DNA of 64,000 bases from CAIQPS01 sp963783835 (GTDB taxonomy: Bacteria > Actinomycetota > Thermoleophilia > RBG-16-64-13): assembly GCA_963783835.1 (NCBI GenBank), contig CAWAOX010000013.1:186001-250000 (forward strand), in the 5' to 3' direction. This document shows positions 52,338-60,569 of this stretch, piece by piece. The position numbers and the translations under genes were made by a program. The notes beneath the pieces were generated by a model, which was not told where the DNA came from, did not search any database, and saw only the letters and a program-made list of their open reading frames with translations. Every line of letters starts with the position of its first letter. Position 1 is the first letter of the stretch.

Positions 52338-52850
52338 TCAACCCGCCGGTTGTTCGTCGCCGGGCTGGACGGTCTTCTCGATCTTGGTCAGGTCGTAGCC
52401 CTGGCCGGCGATGAGCGTGAGAAGTTCCTGGTAGAGCGCGGCATCCATCTGCGGAGACCGGCACAGGATCCAGAGATACTTCCGGTTGGGATGGCCGACC
52501 ACCGCCCATGTGTAGTCGGGGGCAAGCCCGATGACCCAGTAGGAGCCCGAGAAGGGCCAGAAGAAGCGGACCCTGAGCTTGGCGCCGGTCTTCTTGTCGA
52601 CCACCCAGGCCTTGCCGGTCACCCGCTTGACGTTCCCATCCAGCGTTCCCTCATGGCAGGTGTTGACCACCTGGACGTCCCCGTCCTTGCGGAGCGAGTA
52701 CTCGGCGGTCACTCCCACGCACCCCTTTTGAAAGCGCTGCGGGATGGTGGCGATCTCGTACCAGGTCCCCAGGTATCTGTCGAGCTCCACGTGAGGGACG
52801 GCCTCGAGCGGCTTCGCTCGCCCAGCCTCTGGCGCCGCGCCTGTCGTCAT
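52338..52850 (-). CDS. Bacterial lipocalin (Blc-like)
   Basis: A 170-residue lipocalin with LDRYLGTWYEIATIPQRFQKGC (the GxW motif), VTAEYSLRKDGDVQVVNTC, and the final TxxVxx-type segment YLWILCRSPQMD. It resembles Blc, which binds lysophospholipids. Unlike E. coli Blc it has no signal peptide or lipobox in this reading, so it may be cytoplasmic, as in some bacterial relatives. The gene stands alone, 58 bases from the CoA-disulfide reductase (convergent). Confidence 0.9.
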   Translation of the reverse strand: MTTGAAPEAGRAKPLEAVPHVELDRYLGTWYEIATIPQRFQKGCVGVTAEYSLRKDGDVQVVNTCHEGTLDGNVKRVTGKAWVVDKKTGAKLRVRFFWPFSGSYWVIGLAPDYTWAVVGHPNRKYLWILCRSPQMDAALYQELLTLIAGQGYDLTKIEKTVQPGDEQPAG

Positions 52851-52889
52851 CGTCCCTCCTTGGATCCGGGGTCCAGAGCAGCCGAAATC

Positions 52890-54386
52890 CTACAATTGAC
52901 GGAACAACCAGACCGCCGGCGTCTTGCAGGCGGCGGCTATCTGCCGCAGTCGCAGACCCGCGATCTCCCATATGTCGACCATATCCTGGTTGCGTCCTTC
53001 GAAGCCCGGGGCCCCATCGGCGCCGACCTCTGCCGGCCACATCGCGGCGTGGATCTGTGCAAACCGCCTCGAGTTCCTGCGGGAAGTGACGTTGCTCAGC
53101 ATGCCGTACACCGAATTGCGTCCCGCCAGAAGGTTCCCGCTGAACCGCGACAGGATGTTCGCCGGCGAATAGAACGTGGCGTTGCACTCGGTCATCTCGT
53201 GGACGATCTGCCCCACGCTCAGGTGTTTGTAGCGAGCCACCGGGTAATTGAGGGTGTAGTACTTCCAGTCCTCGGGGAAGTCGGTCTTGGCGATCCTTCC
53301 GTCCGCGGACATTTCGTCCCAGAGGCGGGTTCCGGGTAGCGGGGTGAGGAAGAGCACGTTGATGTTGTCCACCCCGTACCTGGTCGCTTCCTCAGCGATC
53401 AGCTTCCCTATTCCGGGACGGTCCGAGTCTAGCCCCATGATGAACGAGCCGACCACCAGGATCTTGTGGCGATGCATCCGCTCGATCGAGGCCGGAATAT
53501 CGCGCCCCGAGAGCATGGCCGACTTCTTGCCCAGCTCGGGCAGCCCCTCGGGCGTCACCGATTCGAACCCGATAAAGAGCCCCGCGCAGCCGGCCTTCTT
53601 GGCCAGATCGAGCAACTCCTCGTCGTCGGCGATGTTCACCGTGGTCTGACCGATCCAGATCTTGCCCGTATCGGCCTCAGCCAGTGCTCGGAACAGTTCC
53701 TTTGCGCGCTCGATATGCTGCGGTTTGCGGCCGATCAAGTTGTCGTCCACGATCAGCACGCGATGCTCCGGTATGGACTTGAACTCCTCTACGACTTCGG
53801 CCACCGGCCTCTGCCTATAGCGCGCGCCGTTGAACTGGGTGACGCTGCAGAAGCCGCAGTTGAGCGAGCAGCCCCGGGTGGTCTGAATGGAGCCGAAGCC
53901 GTATTCCCGCGGAAGGAGATCGTGGCGGGCCGGAACGATCTGGTCCATGGTCGCGAGGCCGCCATCGTAGCGGGCTCTCAGACCGCCCGTCTGCACATCT
54001 TCGAGCACTTGTCCCCATACCGGTTCGGCCTCGCCGGTGACCACCGAGTCGACATGGCGACTCGCCTCCTCGAGACGCATGGTCGCATGGATGCCGCCCA
54101 TCACCACCGGGATGCCCCGACCTCGAAAATGGCCGGCTACTTCGTAGGCTCGCGGCGCTTGCGAGGTGAAGGCGGTGATGCCGACAAGGTCCGGTCTCGG
54201 CAGGGAATCGTAGTCGACAGGACCGACGTTTTCGTCAAGGATCGAGATCTCCCAGTCGGAGGGAGTGAGACCGGCGAGAACAAGAAGACCGAGTGGCTTC
54301 CAGAGGCGGAAGCGGTTCCAATAGCTACCCCTGCTCAGCGACATGCTGACAAGCGGGTTGGCCGGGTTCACCAGGTAAAGAAGCAT
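52890..54386 (-). CDS. B12-binding-domain radical SAM protein
   Basis: A 498-residue protein. The N-terminal 150 residues are a cobalamin-binding-like Rossmann domain (YLVNPANPLVSMSLSRGSY, ITAFTSQAPRAYEVAGHFR, GIHATMRLEEA). Then the SAM cluster motif CSLNCGFC appears in TTRGCSLNCGFCSVTQFNG. The core continues with the DDNLIGRKP segment and FLTPLPGTRLWDEM. Related enzymes include hopanoid HpnJ/HpnP-like, bacteriochlorophyll BchE-like and many unknown methyltransferases. The product is unknown. 178 bases follow to the transporter gene. Confidence 0.9.
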   Translation of the reverse strand: MLLYLVNPANPLVSMSLSRGSYWNRFRLWKPLGLLVLAGLTPSDWEISILDENVGPVDYDSLPRPDLVGITAFTSQAPRAYEVAGHFRGRGIPVVMGGIHATMRLEEASRHVDSVVTGEAEPVWGQVLEDVQTGGLRARYDGGLATMDQIVPARHDLLPREYGFGSIQTTRGCSLNCGFCSVTQFNGARYRQRPVAEVVEEFKSIPEHRVLIVDDNLIGRKPQHIERAKELFRALAEADTGKIWIGQTTVNIADDEELLDLAKKAGCAGLFIGFESVTPEGLPELGKKSAMLSGRDIPASIERMHRHKILVVGSFIMGLDSDRPGIGKLIAEEATRYGVDNINVLFLTPLPGTRLWDEMSADGRIAKTDFPEDWKYYTLNYPVARYKHLSVGQIVHEMTECNATFYSPANILSRFSGNLLAGRNSVYGMLSNVTSRRNSRRFAQIHAAMWPAEVGADGAPGFEGRNQDMVDIWEIAGLRLRQIAAACKTPAVWLFRQL

Positions 54387-54583
54387 TCAGTCTCCAGACG
54401 AGGGTGATTGGCGCGGCATCAACGGGAGACTTTGCTTACATTTCGGCGCGGGCTAGGTGAAGGAGATGGCCAACCCGGTCCCCAGGGGTCTGGTCCCTTG
54501 CGCCCTAGCGATGAACTACTGAAGAATATCATCTTGCCCCAAGCTCAGACCGCGACACTCGATACACGTACTACCTTCACGTG

Positions 54584-55522
54584 TCAAGGATCGGGCGTGG
54601 AAGCCGGCGCCGTCGGCCCAGCAGGCACCAGCTCATCGCCTTTCATCCCTCGAGCGAACAGGATCGCCGAACCGGCGAGGATCGCGACCATCCCGACGAT
54701 CTCAAGCGAGGTCGGCTGCTCGCCAAGAAGGGCCCAGGAGAAGAGCAGGCCTACGACGGGCGTAGCCATGGTACCCAGCCCGGCGATCCCGGCCGGCATC
54801 TCCCGCAGCACGTAGAGCCAGAGGAACGATGCGAAGCACGTGCCCATCAACAGGGTATAGAGGAGCGACCAGATGAACGCGCTCGACCACTCCGGCGATT
54901 CCCCCTCCACGAAGACGGCCAGGAACACTAGCAGGATCGAGCCGAACAGCGTCTGCCAGCCGGTCAGCGCCAGAAGGTCGACCTCATGCCGGCGCCGGAG
55001 GAGCTTGGCCACGATGGCGCCGGCCGCCCAGCACACCGCTCCGGCGAGAGCCAGCAGGCTACTTGTGATGCCGTGCAGGTTCCAGGGCTCGACGATCAGG
55101 ATGAGGCCGACGAGCGCGAGGGAGACTGAGAGCCACTGCGCCCCATGCAGTTTCTCGTCGAGGATAGGCCAAGCCATCAGCAAGATCCAGAATTGCCACG
55201 TGTTCGCGAGGATCGCGGTCCGGCCGGCTCCGCCCGCTACCAGTGCGGCGATGGTGAGGCCTATGAAGCCGCTCGTCTGGAGCACGCCCAGAGGGATGGT
55301 GTATCTGGCCGCTTTGAGCCCTACCGGGTGCCGGAGCGCCGCCGCGAGTACGAGCAGTAGGATGCCGCCCGGAAGGCTCCGCAGAGCGGCAAACGTGAAA
55401 GGGGGGCAGTACTCGACACCGGTCTTGAGAGGTACCCAGGCGAACCCCCAGATGAGGGGGAGCAGGCCCAGCGCGACCAGAGGCAAGCGACGCGACGATC
55501 TGATGGGTGCTCCTCTCGGCAC
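54584..55522 (-). CDS. EamA-family (DMT) transporter
   Basis: A 312-residue ten-helix protein with two EamA repeats: LPLIWGFAWVPLKTGVEY with FAALRSLPGGILLLV in the first, and AGAVCWAAGAIVAKLLRRR and PVVGLLFSWALLGEQPTSLEIVGMV in the second. EamA carriers export amino acids, purines or related metabolites. The substrate is not known. It is followed 27 bases before the end of the next gene on the same strand, so the two may be linked. The intergenic 54387-54583 shows nothing of note. Confidence 0.9.
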   Translation of the reverse strand: MPRGAPIRSSRRLPLVALGLLPLIWGFAWVPLKTGVEYCPPFTFAALRSLPGGILLLVLAAALRHPVGLKAARYTIPLGVLQTSGFIGLTIAALVAGGAGRTAILANTWQFWILLMAWPILDEKLHGAQWLSVSLALVGLILIVEPWNLHGITSSLLALAGAVCWAAGAIVAKLLRRRHEVDLLALTGWQTLFGSILLVFLAVFVEGESPEWSSAFIWSLLYTLLMGTCFASFLWLYVLREMPAGIAGLGTMATPVVGLLFSWALLGEQPTSLEIVGMVAILAGSAILFARGMKGDELVPAGPTAPASTPDP

Positions 55523-55549
55523 GACGGCAGCGGAACCGGCGAAGCCGAC

Positions 55550-56605
55550 CTAAGGCTCTTCCGGCTCCATCCTATCGGGCTCGGACCCCTCCGGCCCAGG
55601 CCTCTCCGACTCCGCTCGCTCTGTGCCTCTATACGGAGGAGCTGCCGCGGCTGCGATGGCGAGGACCGGACCTATGAAATACCCTGCAAGCAGTCCGAAA
55701 CCGGCCAGTCCGAGGACGAGCATCGCGAGCCTGGCTCCAATGCCCGGAGCGCCCGCCCGCCAGCCGAGCCACAGCAGGAGCCCGCCGATCACGGCCGGAC
55801 CGATGATGAAGAACGCAGTGATGGCCATCGTCGGATCGAACCCGCTGCGGCCCGCGGCCCGAAGCATCTGGACAAGAACTGTGGCGGATGTGGTCAGACA
55901 GAAGATCCCCGCCACCATCGCCAGCCAACCGGACAAGCCCCGGCCCGTCCGGCGGGCGCGTGCCCGCCATACCAGCAGGGCCGCGCCGACGATGAGCACG
56001 GCGACGCCAGGCCAGAGGGCACTCGGCCACCCTCCGTCCCACGCGTAGATGGTGAGCAGGTCGGCGGGCAGCCGGATCCAGGCGGCAACCGTGTACTTCT
56101 CTTCGTAGCCCACCGCGACCGCATAGGGCCCCGTGTAACTCTCGCCCCAGATGCCCACATAGTAGATACCGTCCAACGAGACGGTCGTGTCCACTGTCGC
56201 CGGATACCAGTACGCCCCCGGTGTGAAGGGCTCGTACTCAGCCTCGTCGGGCTCGAAATTCTCGGTGGTAACACCCGCACCGGGCCCGAGATTCTCGGCG
56301 GGAACGCCTGGCCCCGGCTCGACGATTATCCCCAGAGCGGGAAAGGGGGCCTCCCGAGGGGTGAGAAGCTGCACGTACAGCCGGTCGCCCGCACTCAGTT
56401 CGAGACGGTAGTACCGCACCTCGCCCGCGCCGATGGTCCCGTAATACACCCAGGACGTGGCGGGCTCGTCGATGGGCGTCGCCGTCTCAAGGCTGGTGCC
56501 CCCTGCGTCAAACCGAGGGACGTGAGCGAACGCGGTCGACGCGATGATGAGGAACGCGACGCACGCGACCACCACGAAGACGAGGATCTGGACGCGTCTT
56601 GCCAT
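55550..56605 (-). CDS. Exported membrane protein of unknown function
   Basis: ATG 56605 (seven bases after GGGGGTG) gives about 351 residues. A signal peptide (VQILVFVVVACVAFLIIASTAFA) precedes an extracytoplasmic domain of about 165 residues, rich in Tyr and Thr, with YYGTIGAGEVRYYRLELSAGDRLYVQLLTP. This looks like a beta-sandwich. Then come four helices (SALWPGVAVLIVGAALLVW, LSGWLAMVAGIFCLTT, AFFIIGPAVIGGLLLWLGW, LAMLVLGLAGFGLLAGYFIG) and an acidic tail. No family is recognised with confidence. It lies upstream of the EamA gene. Confidence 0.75.
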   Translation of the reverse strand: MARRVQILVFVVVACVAFLIIASTAFAHVPRFDAGGTSLETATPIDEPATSWVYYGTIGAGEVRYYRLELSAGDRLYVQLLTPREAPFPALGIIVEPGPGVPAENLGPGAGVTTENFEPDEAEYEPFTPGAYWYPATVDTTVSLDGIYYVGIWGESYTGPYAVAVGYEEKYTVAAWIRLPADLLTIYAWDGGWPSALWPGVAVLIVGAALLVWRARARRTGRGLSGWLAMVAGIFCLTTSATVLVQMLRAAGRSGFDPTMAITAFFIIGPAVIGGLLLWLGWRAGAPGIGARLAMLVLGLAGFGLLAGYFIGPVLAIAAAAAPPYRGTERAESERPGPEGSEPDRMEPEEP

Positions 56606-56705
56606 AGCAATCACCCCCGAACTCGGACTCCCCTGGCCTGCTTCTCGCCCTGGTCCCATAGTAGGGCACGGACACCGGCGGCGTGAACGCCGCGCGTGAC
56701 CGCAC

Positions 56706-56739
56706 AAAAAGGGCGGGTCGGCCCAAGGCCGACCCGCCC
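56706..56739 (-). terminator. Intrinsic terminator of the SHOCT gene
   Basis: A perfect 13-bp stem (56711-56723 with 56727-56739) with loop CAA. On the minus strand it is followed by TTTTTGTG. It lies just after the stop of the gene at 56769-57128. Confidence 0.93.
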
Positions 56740-56768
56740 GCGATCCAAGTGCAGGTGAGGCTGGGGCC

Positions 56769-57128
56769 CTAGGCCATCGCCTTAGCCTTGAGCCCCTGAA
56801 ACTCCTCCTCGGTGATCGCGCCACTGTCTTTCAGGGCCTGAGCTTTGGCGATCTCCTCGGCCGCGGAGTACCCGGCGGCACGATGCTGTTTCGCCTGCAT
56901 CTGCTCCATCATCTCCTTGTCCTGCGGCAGGGCTTTCGGCCGCTTGATCATGTAGATCAACATGCCGAGAAGTGGCAGGAAGATGAGCAGAATGATCCAG
57001 CCTGCCTTCGCGCCGCCACCCATATCGTGCCTGCGGAAGATATCGACAAAAATCGTGATGAAGATCCAGATGTACAAGAACCACATGAAGAACACAAACA
57101 TGGACCAGAACACGTCCCAGAAATCCAT
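56769..57128 (-). CDS. Two-helix membrane protein with SHOCT domain
   Basis: A 119-residue protein. Two N-terminal helices (FWSMFVFFMWFLYIWIFITIFV and WIILLIFLPLLGMLIYMI) are followed by KRPKALPQDKEMMEQMQAK and the SHOCT motif, EEIAKAQALKDSGAITEEEFQGLKAKAM. SHOCT (short C-terminal) domains promote oligomer formation. The helical part resembles the phospholipase D nuclease N-terminal domain (PLDNc_N). The function is unknown. It has its own terminator, so it is a single-gene unit. Confidence 0.88.
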   Translation of the reverse strand: MDFWDVFWSMFVFFMWFLYIWIFITIFVDIFRRHDMGGGAKAGWIILLIFLPLLGMLIYMIKRPKALPQDKEMMEQMQAKQHRAAGYSAAEEIAKAQALKDSGAITEEEFQGLKAKAMA

Positions 57129-57253
57129 AGTGCCTCCCGCGCTCCTCTCCCCCTATAGGAAATCCTGCCTGTAGATATTGTCTCTCTGACACTATAACTA
57201 GAATCGCCGGCGCTGAAACCACCCTTTGGGGCCAATGATGGTGCAGCGAGCCA

Positions 57254-58033
57254 TCAGGGCAAGGTGCCCAGCACGCTCTGGAGGTCGATCAACGGTTGTT
57301 GGGAGATCCTTATCAGACCCTCTTGAGGACGATCGATATCAATGACCAAGTACAGGACGGCCGAGAACACCACTACCATCAGGACGAGGGCCGCGATGCT
57401 GCGGTGCGGTGCATACCCGCTTTGCATGCCGGCCAGGAACATGGCGACAAGACTGATCGCACACATCGCCCACACGATGGTTGGCGGCATGCGTGCCTGC
57501 AGGCCCTTGACCACTCGTTCGTTATGCAGGGTGATGACCTGGTTCAGCGAATCGACGTACGCGCTGACGGTGTCTGACTTGTCGACGTCAAGCACGTACC
57601 TGTCCGCGATCGTCCACAACTCTGCCTGTATCTCTTCCGAGCGGATCTTTGCCTGCTGCACCTTCCCCGGCTCTACCGCGATCACCCGCTGATCGAGGTA
57701 CGCGCTCAGCAGATTTCGCGAGTCGGTCCGGTAGGGATCCACAAGGTAACCGGCTCGCAGGTACGTGCTGCGAATGGCGTTGGCTTCGTCGATGACCAGA
57801 GTTCGGCGGTCGCCGTTGAGGTTCATGCCGAAGCCGATGACGAACGCCAGCAAGAAAGCCAGCATCGCGAGAGTGGCTCCGGCGATCGCACCCAGTCCCT
57901 CGTCGGATCCCTCGGCAACCGCCCGGCGCCTTGCTTTGCCGTACCGGTAGCCCCACTCCACCGCCCCGAGCAGGAGCAACACGATCAGGGGATAGACTAC
58001 CCACAGTGGGAGGTGGTCAATAGGTTGGCTCAT
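57254..58033 (-). CDS. Bestrophin-like (DUF4239) membrane protein
   Basis: A 259-residue protein with LPLWVVYPLIVLLLLGAVEWGYRYGKARRR, then GAIAGATLAMLAFLLAFVIGFGMNLNGDRRTLVIDEANAI as its core, shortened here to the GFGMN and DEANAI landmarks. Two further helices near the end precede DIDRPQEGLIRISQQPLIDLQ. This is the DUF4239/bestrophin-like family, possibly an anion channel or related protein, uncharacterised in bacteria. Single gene. Divergent from the potassium channel across 167 bases. Confidence 0.9.
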   Translation of the reverse strand: MSQPIDHLPLWVVYPLIVLLLLGAVEWGYRYGKARRRAVAEGSDEGLGAIAGATLAMLAFLLAFVIGFGMNLNGDRRTLVIDEANAIRSTYLRAGYLVDPYRTDSRNLLSAYLDQRVIAVEPGKVQQAKIRSEEIQAELWTIADRYVLDVDKSDTVSAYVDSLNQVITLHNERVVKGLQARMPPTIVWAMCAISLVAMFLAGMQSGYAPHRSIAALVLMVVVFSAVLYLVIDIDRPQEGLIRISQQPLIDLQSVLGTLP

Positions 58034-58199
58034 TCTCGTCCTCTCACCCGATCTCCCGGTGCTTCACCGCCAGGGACAACACTATCACCCGGCGGGAGCC
58101 TGCTTCACGGCCCTGTCGATGGCTCCCCTCCTTCGACCCCATCGGGTGTTTTGATATTCTCCCTCAGGGACACGGACTGCGTCGGATGGGAGCCAGACG

Positions 58200-59054
58200 A
58201 TGAGCGACGGTGCGACGAAGAGCGCGGAGTTCAGCAACGCCTACGAGATGTTCATTCTCGTTCTCACCCTGCTCTCGCTCGCCATCATGGTCATGCTTGT
58301 GCTGCCGTTGTCCGAGGCCACCCACAACCTCCTGACGATCTACGACAACGTCATCTGTTTCGTCTTTCTCGCCGATTTCGGCCTCCGGTTGAAGCGCGCG
58401 TCAACCAAGCGGCGGTACTTCATCGGCGAGCGGGGCTGGCTCGACCTACTCGGCTCCATCCCCAGTTTTGGGCTCGTCCCGTTTGGAGGGCTCCTCAGGC
58501 TGGCAAGGCTCAGCCGCTTGGCGCGGGTCATGCGCCTTCTGAGTGGCCAGAAGAAGAAGGAGATCATAGCCGACGTGCTCGCCCACCGGGGGCAATACGC
58601 CGCCTTTATCACCATAATGGCTGCTGCTGTCGTCCTCGTGGTGGCAAGCATCGTCGTGTTGGCCTTCGAGAGCGGTAGAGAGGGAGCCAACATCGTCACC
58701 GGGGGCGACGCCTTGTGGTGGGCCATCGTTACACTGACCACGGTCGGCTACGGCGATAGGTTCCCAATGACGGCCGGCGGCCGTATCACCGCGATGTTCG
58801 TGATGTTCTCAGGCGTGGGCATCATCGGGGCCCTGGCCAGCATCCTGGCGAGCTTCCTGGTCGCCCCCTCGGAGCCGGCGCCCGCCGAGGACGTGACAGA
58901 GACATCCATCGATTCGTCCGTCGAGTCGTTCGCCGGGTCGCCGGCCGGGTTGTCCGCTGAGTCATCCCCTGAGCTCCACGACGAGTTGCGGGCTATCCGC
59001 GCCGAACTCGAGGCTCTGCGCAGGACGCTGGGAACGCAGGACCACCCGGTGTAG
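58200..59054 (+). CDS. Voltage-gated-type potassium channel
   Basis: A 284-residue channel. The voltage-sensor-like helices end in GLLRLARLSRLARVMRLLSG, an S4-like Arg-rich helix with residues spaced every third position. The pore helix and filter follow as TLTTVGYGDRFP, in which TVGYGD selects K+. The cytoplasmic tail is Ser/Glu-rich and ends in a coiled-coil-like helix (ELHDELRAIRAELEALRR), probably for tetramer assembly. It controls membrane potential. ATG 58200. Confidence 0.93.
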   Translation: MSDGATKSAEFSNAYEMFILVLTLLSLAIMVMLVLPLSEATHNLLTIYDNVICFVFLADFGLRLKRASTKRRYFIGERGWLDLLGSIPSFGLVPFGGLLRLARLSRLARVMRLLSGQKKKEIIADVLAHRGQYAAFITIMAAAVVLVVASIVVLAFESGREGANIVTGGDALWWAIVTLTTVGYGDRFPMTAGGRITAMFVMFSGVGIIGALASILASFLVAPSEPAPAEDVTETSIDSSVESFAGSPAGLSAESSPELHDELRAIRAELEALRRTLGTQDHPV

Positions 59055-59116
59055 GGCCGGCGCGGCCCTCCAGGGCGAGCGCGCCGCATCGTGGCGACAA
59101 CAGGTAGAATCGACTG

Positions 59117-60391
59117 GTGATTCCCCGCGCCTTTCATACCATGGCCAAGCCCACCGGCGCGCGCTGCAACCTCGACTGCGCCTACTGCTTCTTTCTGAAG
59201 AAGGAGCGCCTGTATCCGGGCAGCACCTTCCGGATGTCCGACGAGGTGCTCGAGGCCTACATCCGGCAGACCATCGAGGCGCACCAGGTCCCGGAGGTGA
59301 CCGTCGCCTGGCAGGGTGGGGAGCCGACGCTCATGGGTCTCGACTTCTTCCGCAGGGCCGTGGAACTGGAGAAGAAGTACGCACCGCCCGGCGTGACGGT
59401 GGAGAACACCTTTCAGACCAACGGAGTCCTTCTCGACGACGAGTGGTGCGAGTTCCTGCACGACGAGAAGTTCCTGGTCGGGCTGAGCCTTGATGGACCC
59501 CGAGACCTGCACGACGCCTACCGGCGCGACAGGCGCGGCGGCTCCGTCTTCGACAAGGTGGTCGCAGCGGTCCGCTTGCTCCAAAGGCACCAGGTCGAGT
59601 TCAACATCCTCTGCACGGTGAACGCCACGAATAGCCGGCATCCTCTCGAGGTCTACCGTTTCTTCCGGGATGACTTGGACGCCCACTACCTCCAGTTCAT
59701 CCCCATCGTGGAGCGCGACAACGAGACCGGCGATCAAGAGGGGACGTCTATCACCGACCGCTCGGCCGACGGGGCTGAGTACGGGCGTTTCCTGATCGAG
59801 ATCTTCGACGAGTGGGTCCGCCGGGACGTGGGCAAGACGTTCGTTCTGTTCTTCGACGGGGTCTTGGCCTCCTATGTGCGCGGCTATTCGAGCGTATGCG
59901 TCCTCAGCCCCACGTGCGGCGAAGGGGTGGCCATCGAGCATACCGGCGACGTCTATTCCTGCGACCACTACGTGGAGCCGGCCTACCTGCTGGGCAACAT
60001 CCTGGAAACGCCCCTTGGGGACCTGGTGGGCTCGGAGAGGCAGCGGGCTTTCGGCGCGGCGAAGGCCGACACACTGCCTGGGCAGTGCCGGGAGTGCCGC
60101 TGGCTGTTCACCTGCAATGGAGAGTGCCCCAAGAACCGGGTGCTGACCACGCCCGAGGGCGAACAAGGCCTCAACTGGCTCTGCGAAGGGCTGCAGGAGT
60201 TCTTCGAGCACACCGAACATCCCATGCAGATCATGGCCGACCTCCTCAGGCGCGGTTTGCCGGCCGATGGGGTCATGGCAGTGCTTGCCGAGGAAGACCG
60301 GCAGCTCGCCGCGGCGTTTGCGCGGACGGGGCGCAACGACCTCTGCCCCTGCGGGAGCGGCCAGAAGTACAAGAGGTGCCACGGGAGCTGA
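59117..60391 (+). CDS. Anaerobic sulfatase maturase with C-terminal SEC-C motif
   Basis: Converts the active-site Cys (or Ser) of sulfatases to formylglycine without oxygen. GTG 59117 gives 424 residues. The SAM cluster Cys17/Cys21/Cys24 (CNLDCAYC) is followed by WQGGEPTLMG and FQTNGVLLDDEW. The SPASM clusters are TCGEGVAIEHTGDVYSCDHY and CRECRWLFTCNGECPKNR. It ends with an added SEC-C zinc motif, CPCGSGQKYKRCHG, which is usual in some groups and probably recruits a partner or nucleic acid. The second sulfatase gene follows 178 bases downstream. Both sulfatases in the window carry a Cys-type motif fit for it. Confidence 0.95.
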   Translation: MIPRAFHTMAKPTGARCNLDCAYCFFLKKERLYPGSTFRMSDEVLEAYIRQTIEAHQVPEVTVAWQGGEPTLMGLDFFRRAVELEKKYAPPGVTVENTFQTNGVLLDDEWCEFLHDEKFLVGLSLDGPRDLHDAYRRDRRGGSVFDKVVAAVRLLQRHQVEFNILCTVNATNSRHPLEVYRFFRDDLDAHYLQFIPIVERDNETGDQEGTSITDRSADGAEYGRFLIEIFDEWVRRDVGKTFVLFFDGVLASYVRGYSSVCVLSPTCGEGVAIEHTGDVYSCDHYVEPAYLLGNILETPLGDLVGSERQRAFGAAKADTLPGQCRECRWLFTCNGECPKNRVLTTPEGEQGLNWLCEGLQEFFEHTEHPMQIMADLLRRGLPADGVMAVLAEEDRQLAAAFARTGRNDLCPCGSGQKYKRCHGS

Positions 60392-60569
60392 GCCCGGGTG
60401 TTGTAGCCGGGCGATCGCCCGCGGACTGCGCCGTCACTAGCCCACTCTGGTGGTTCCCGCGCCTCAGGTAATCCCCTATAGTGGTATGAAGAGTCACAGC
60501 AAATGGGAACCATTGGCCTTGGCAGACAGAGTCCGCCGCAACGGCAGGCCGGGATTAAAAGGAGACCTC

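Noticed and set aside
58748..60382. 544-codon open frame antisense to the sulfatase maturase
   Set aside because: The plus strand codes for a complete radical SAM enzyme with all motifs. The antisense frame is low-complexity and unlike any protein.
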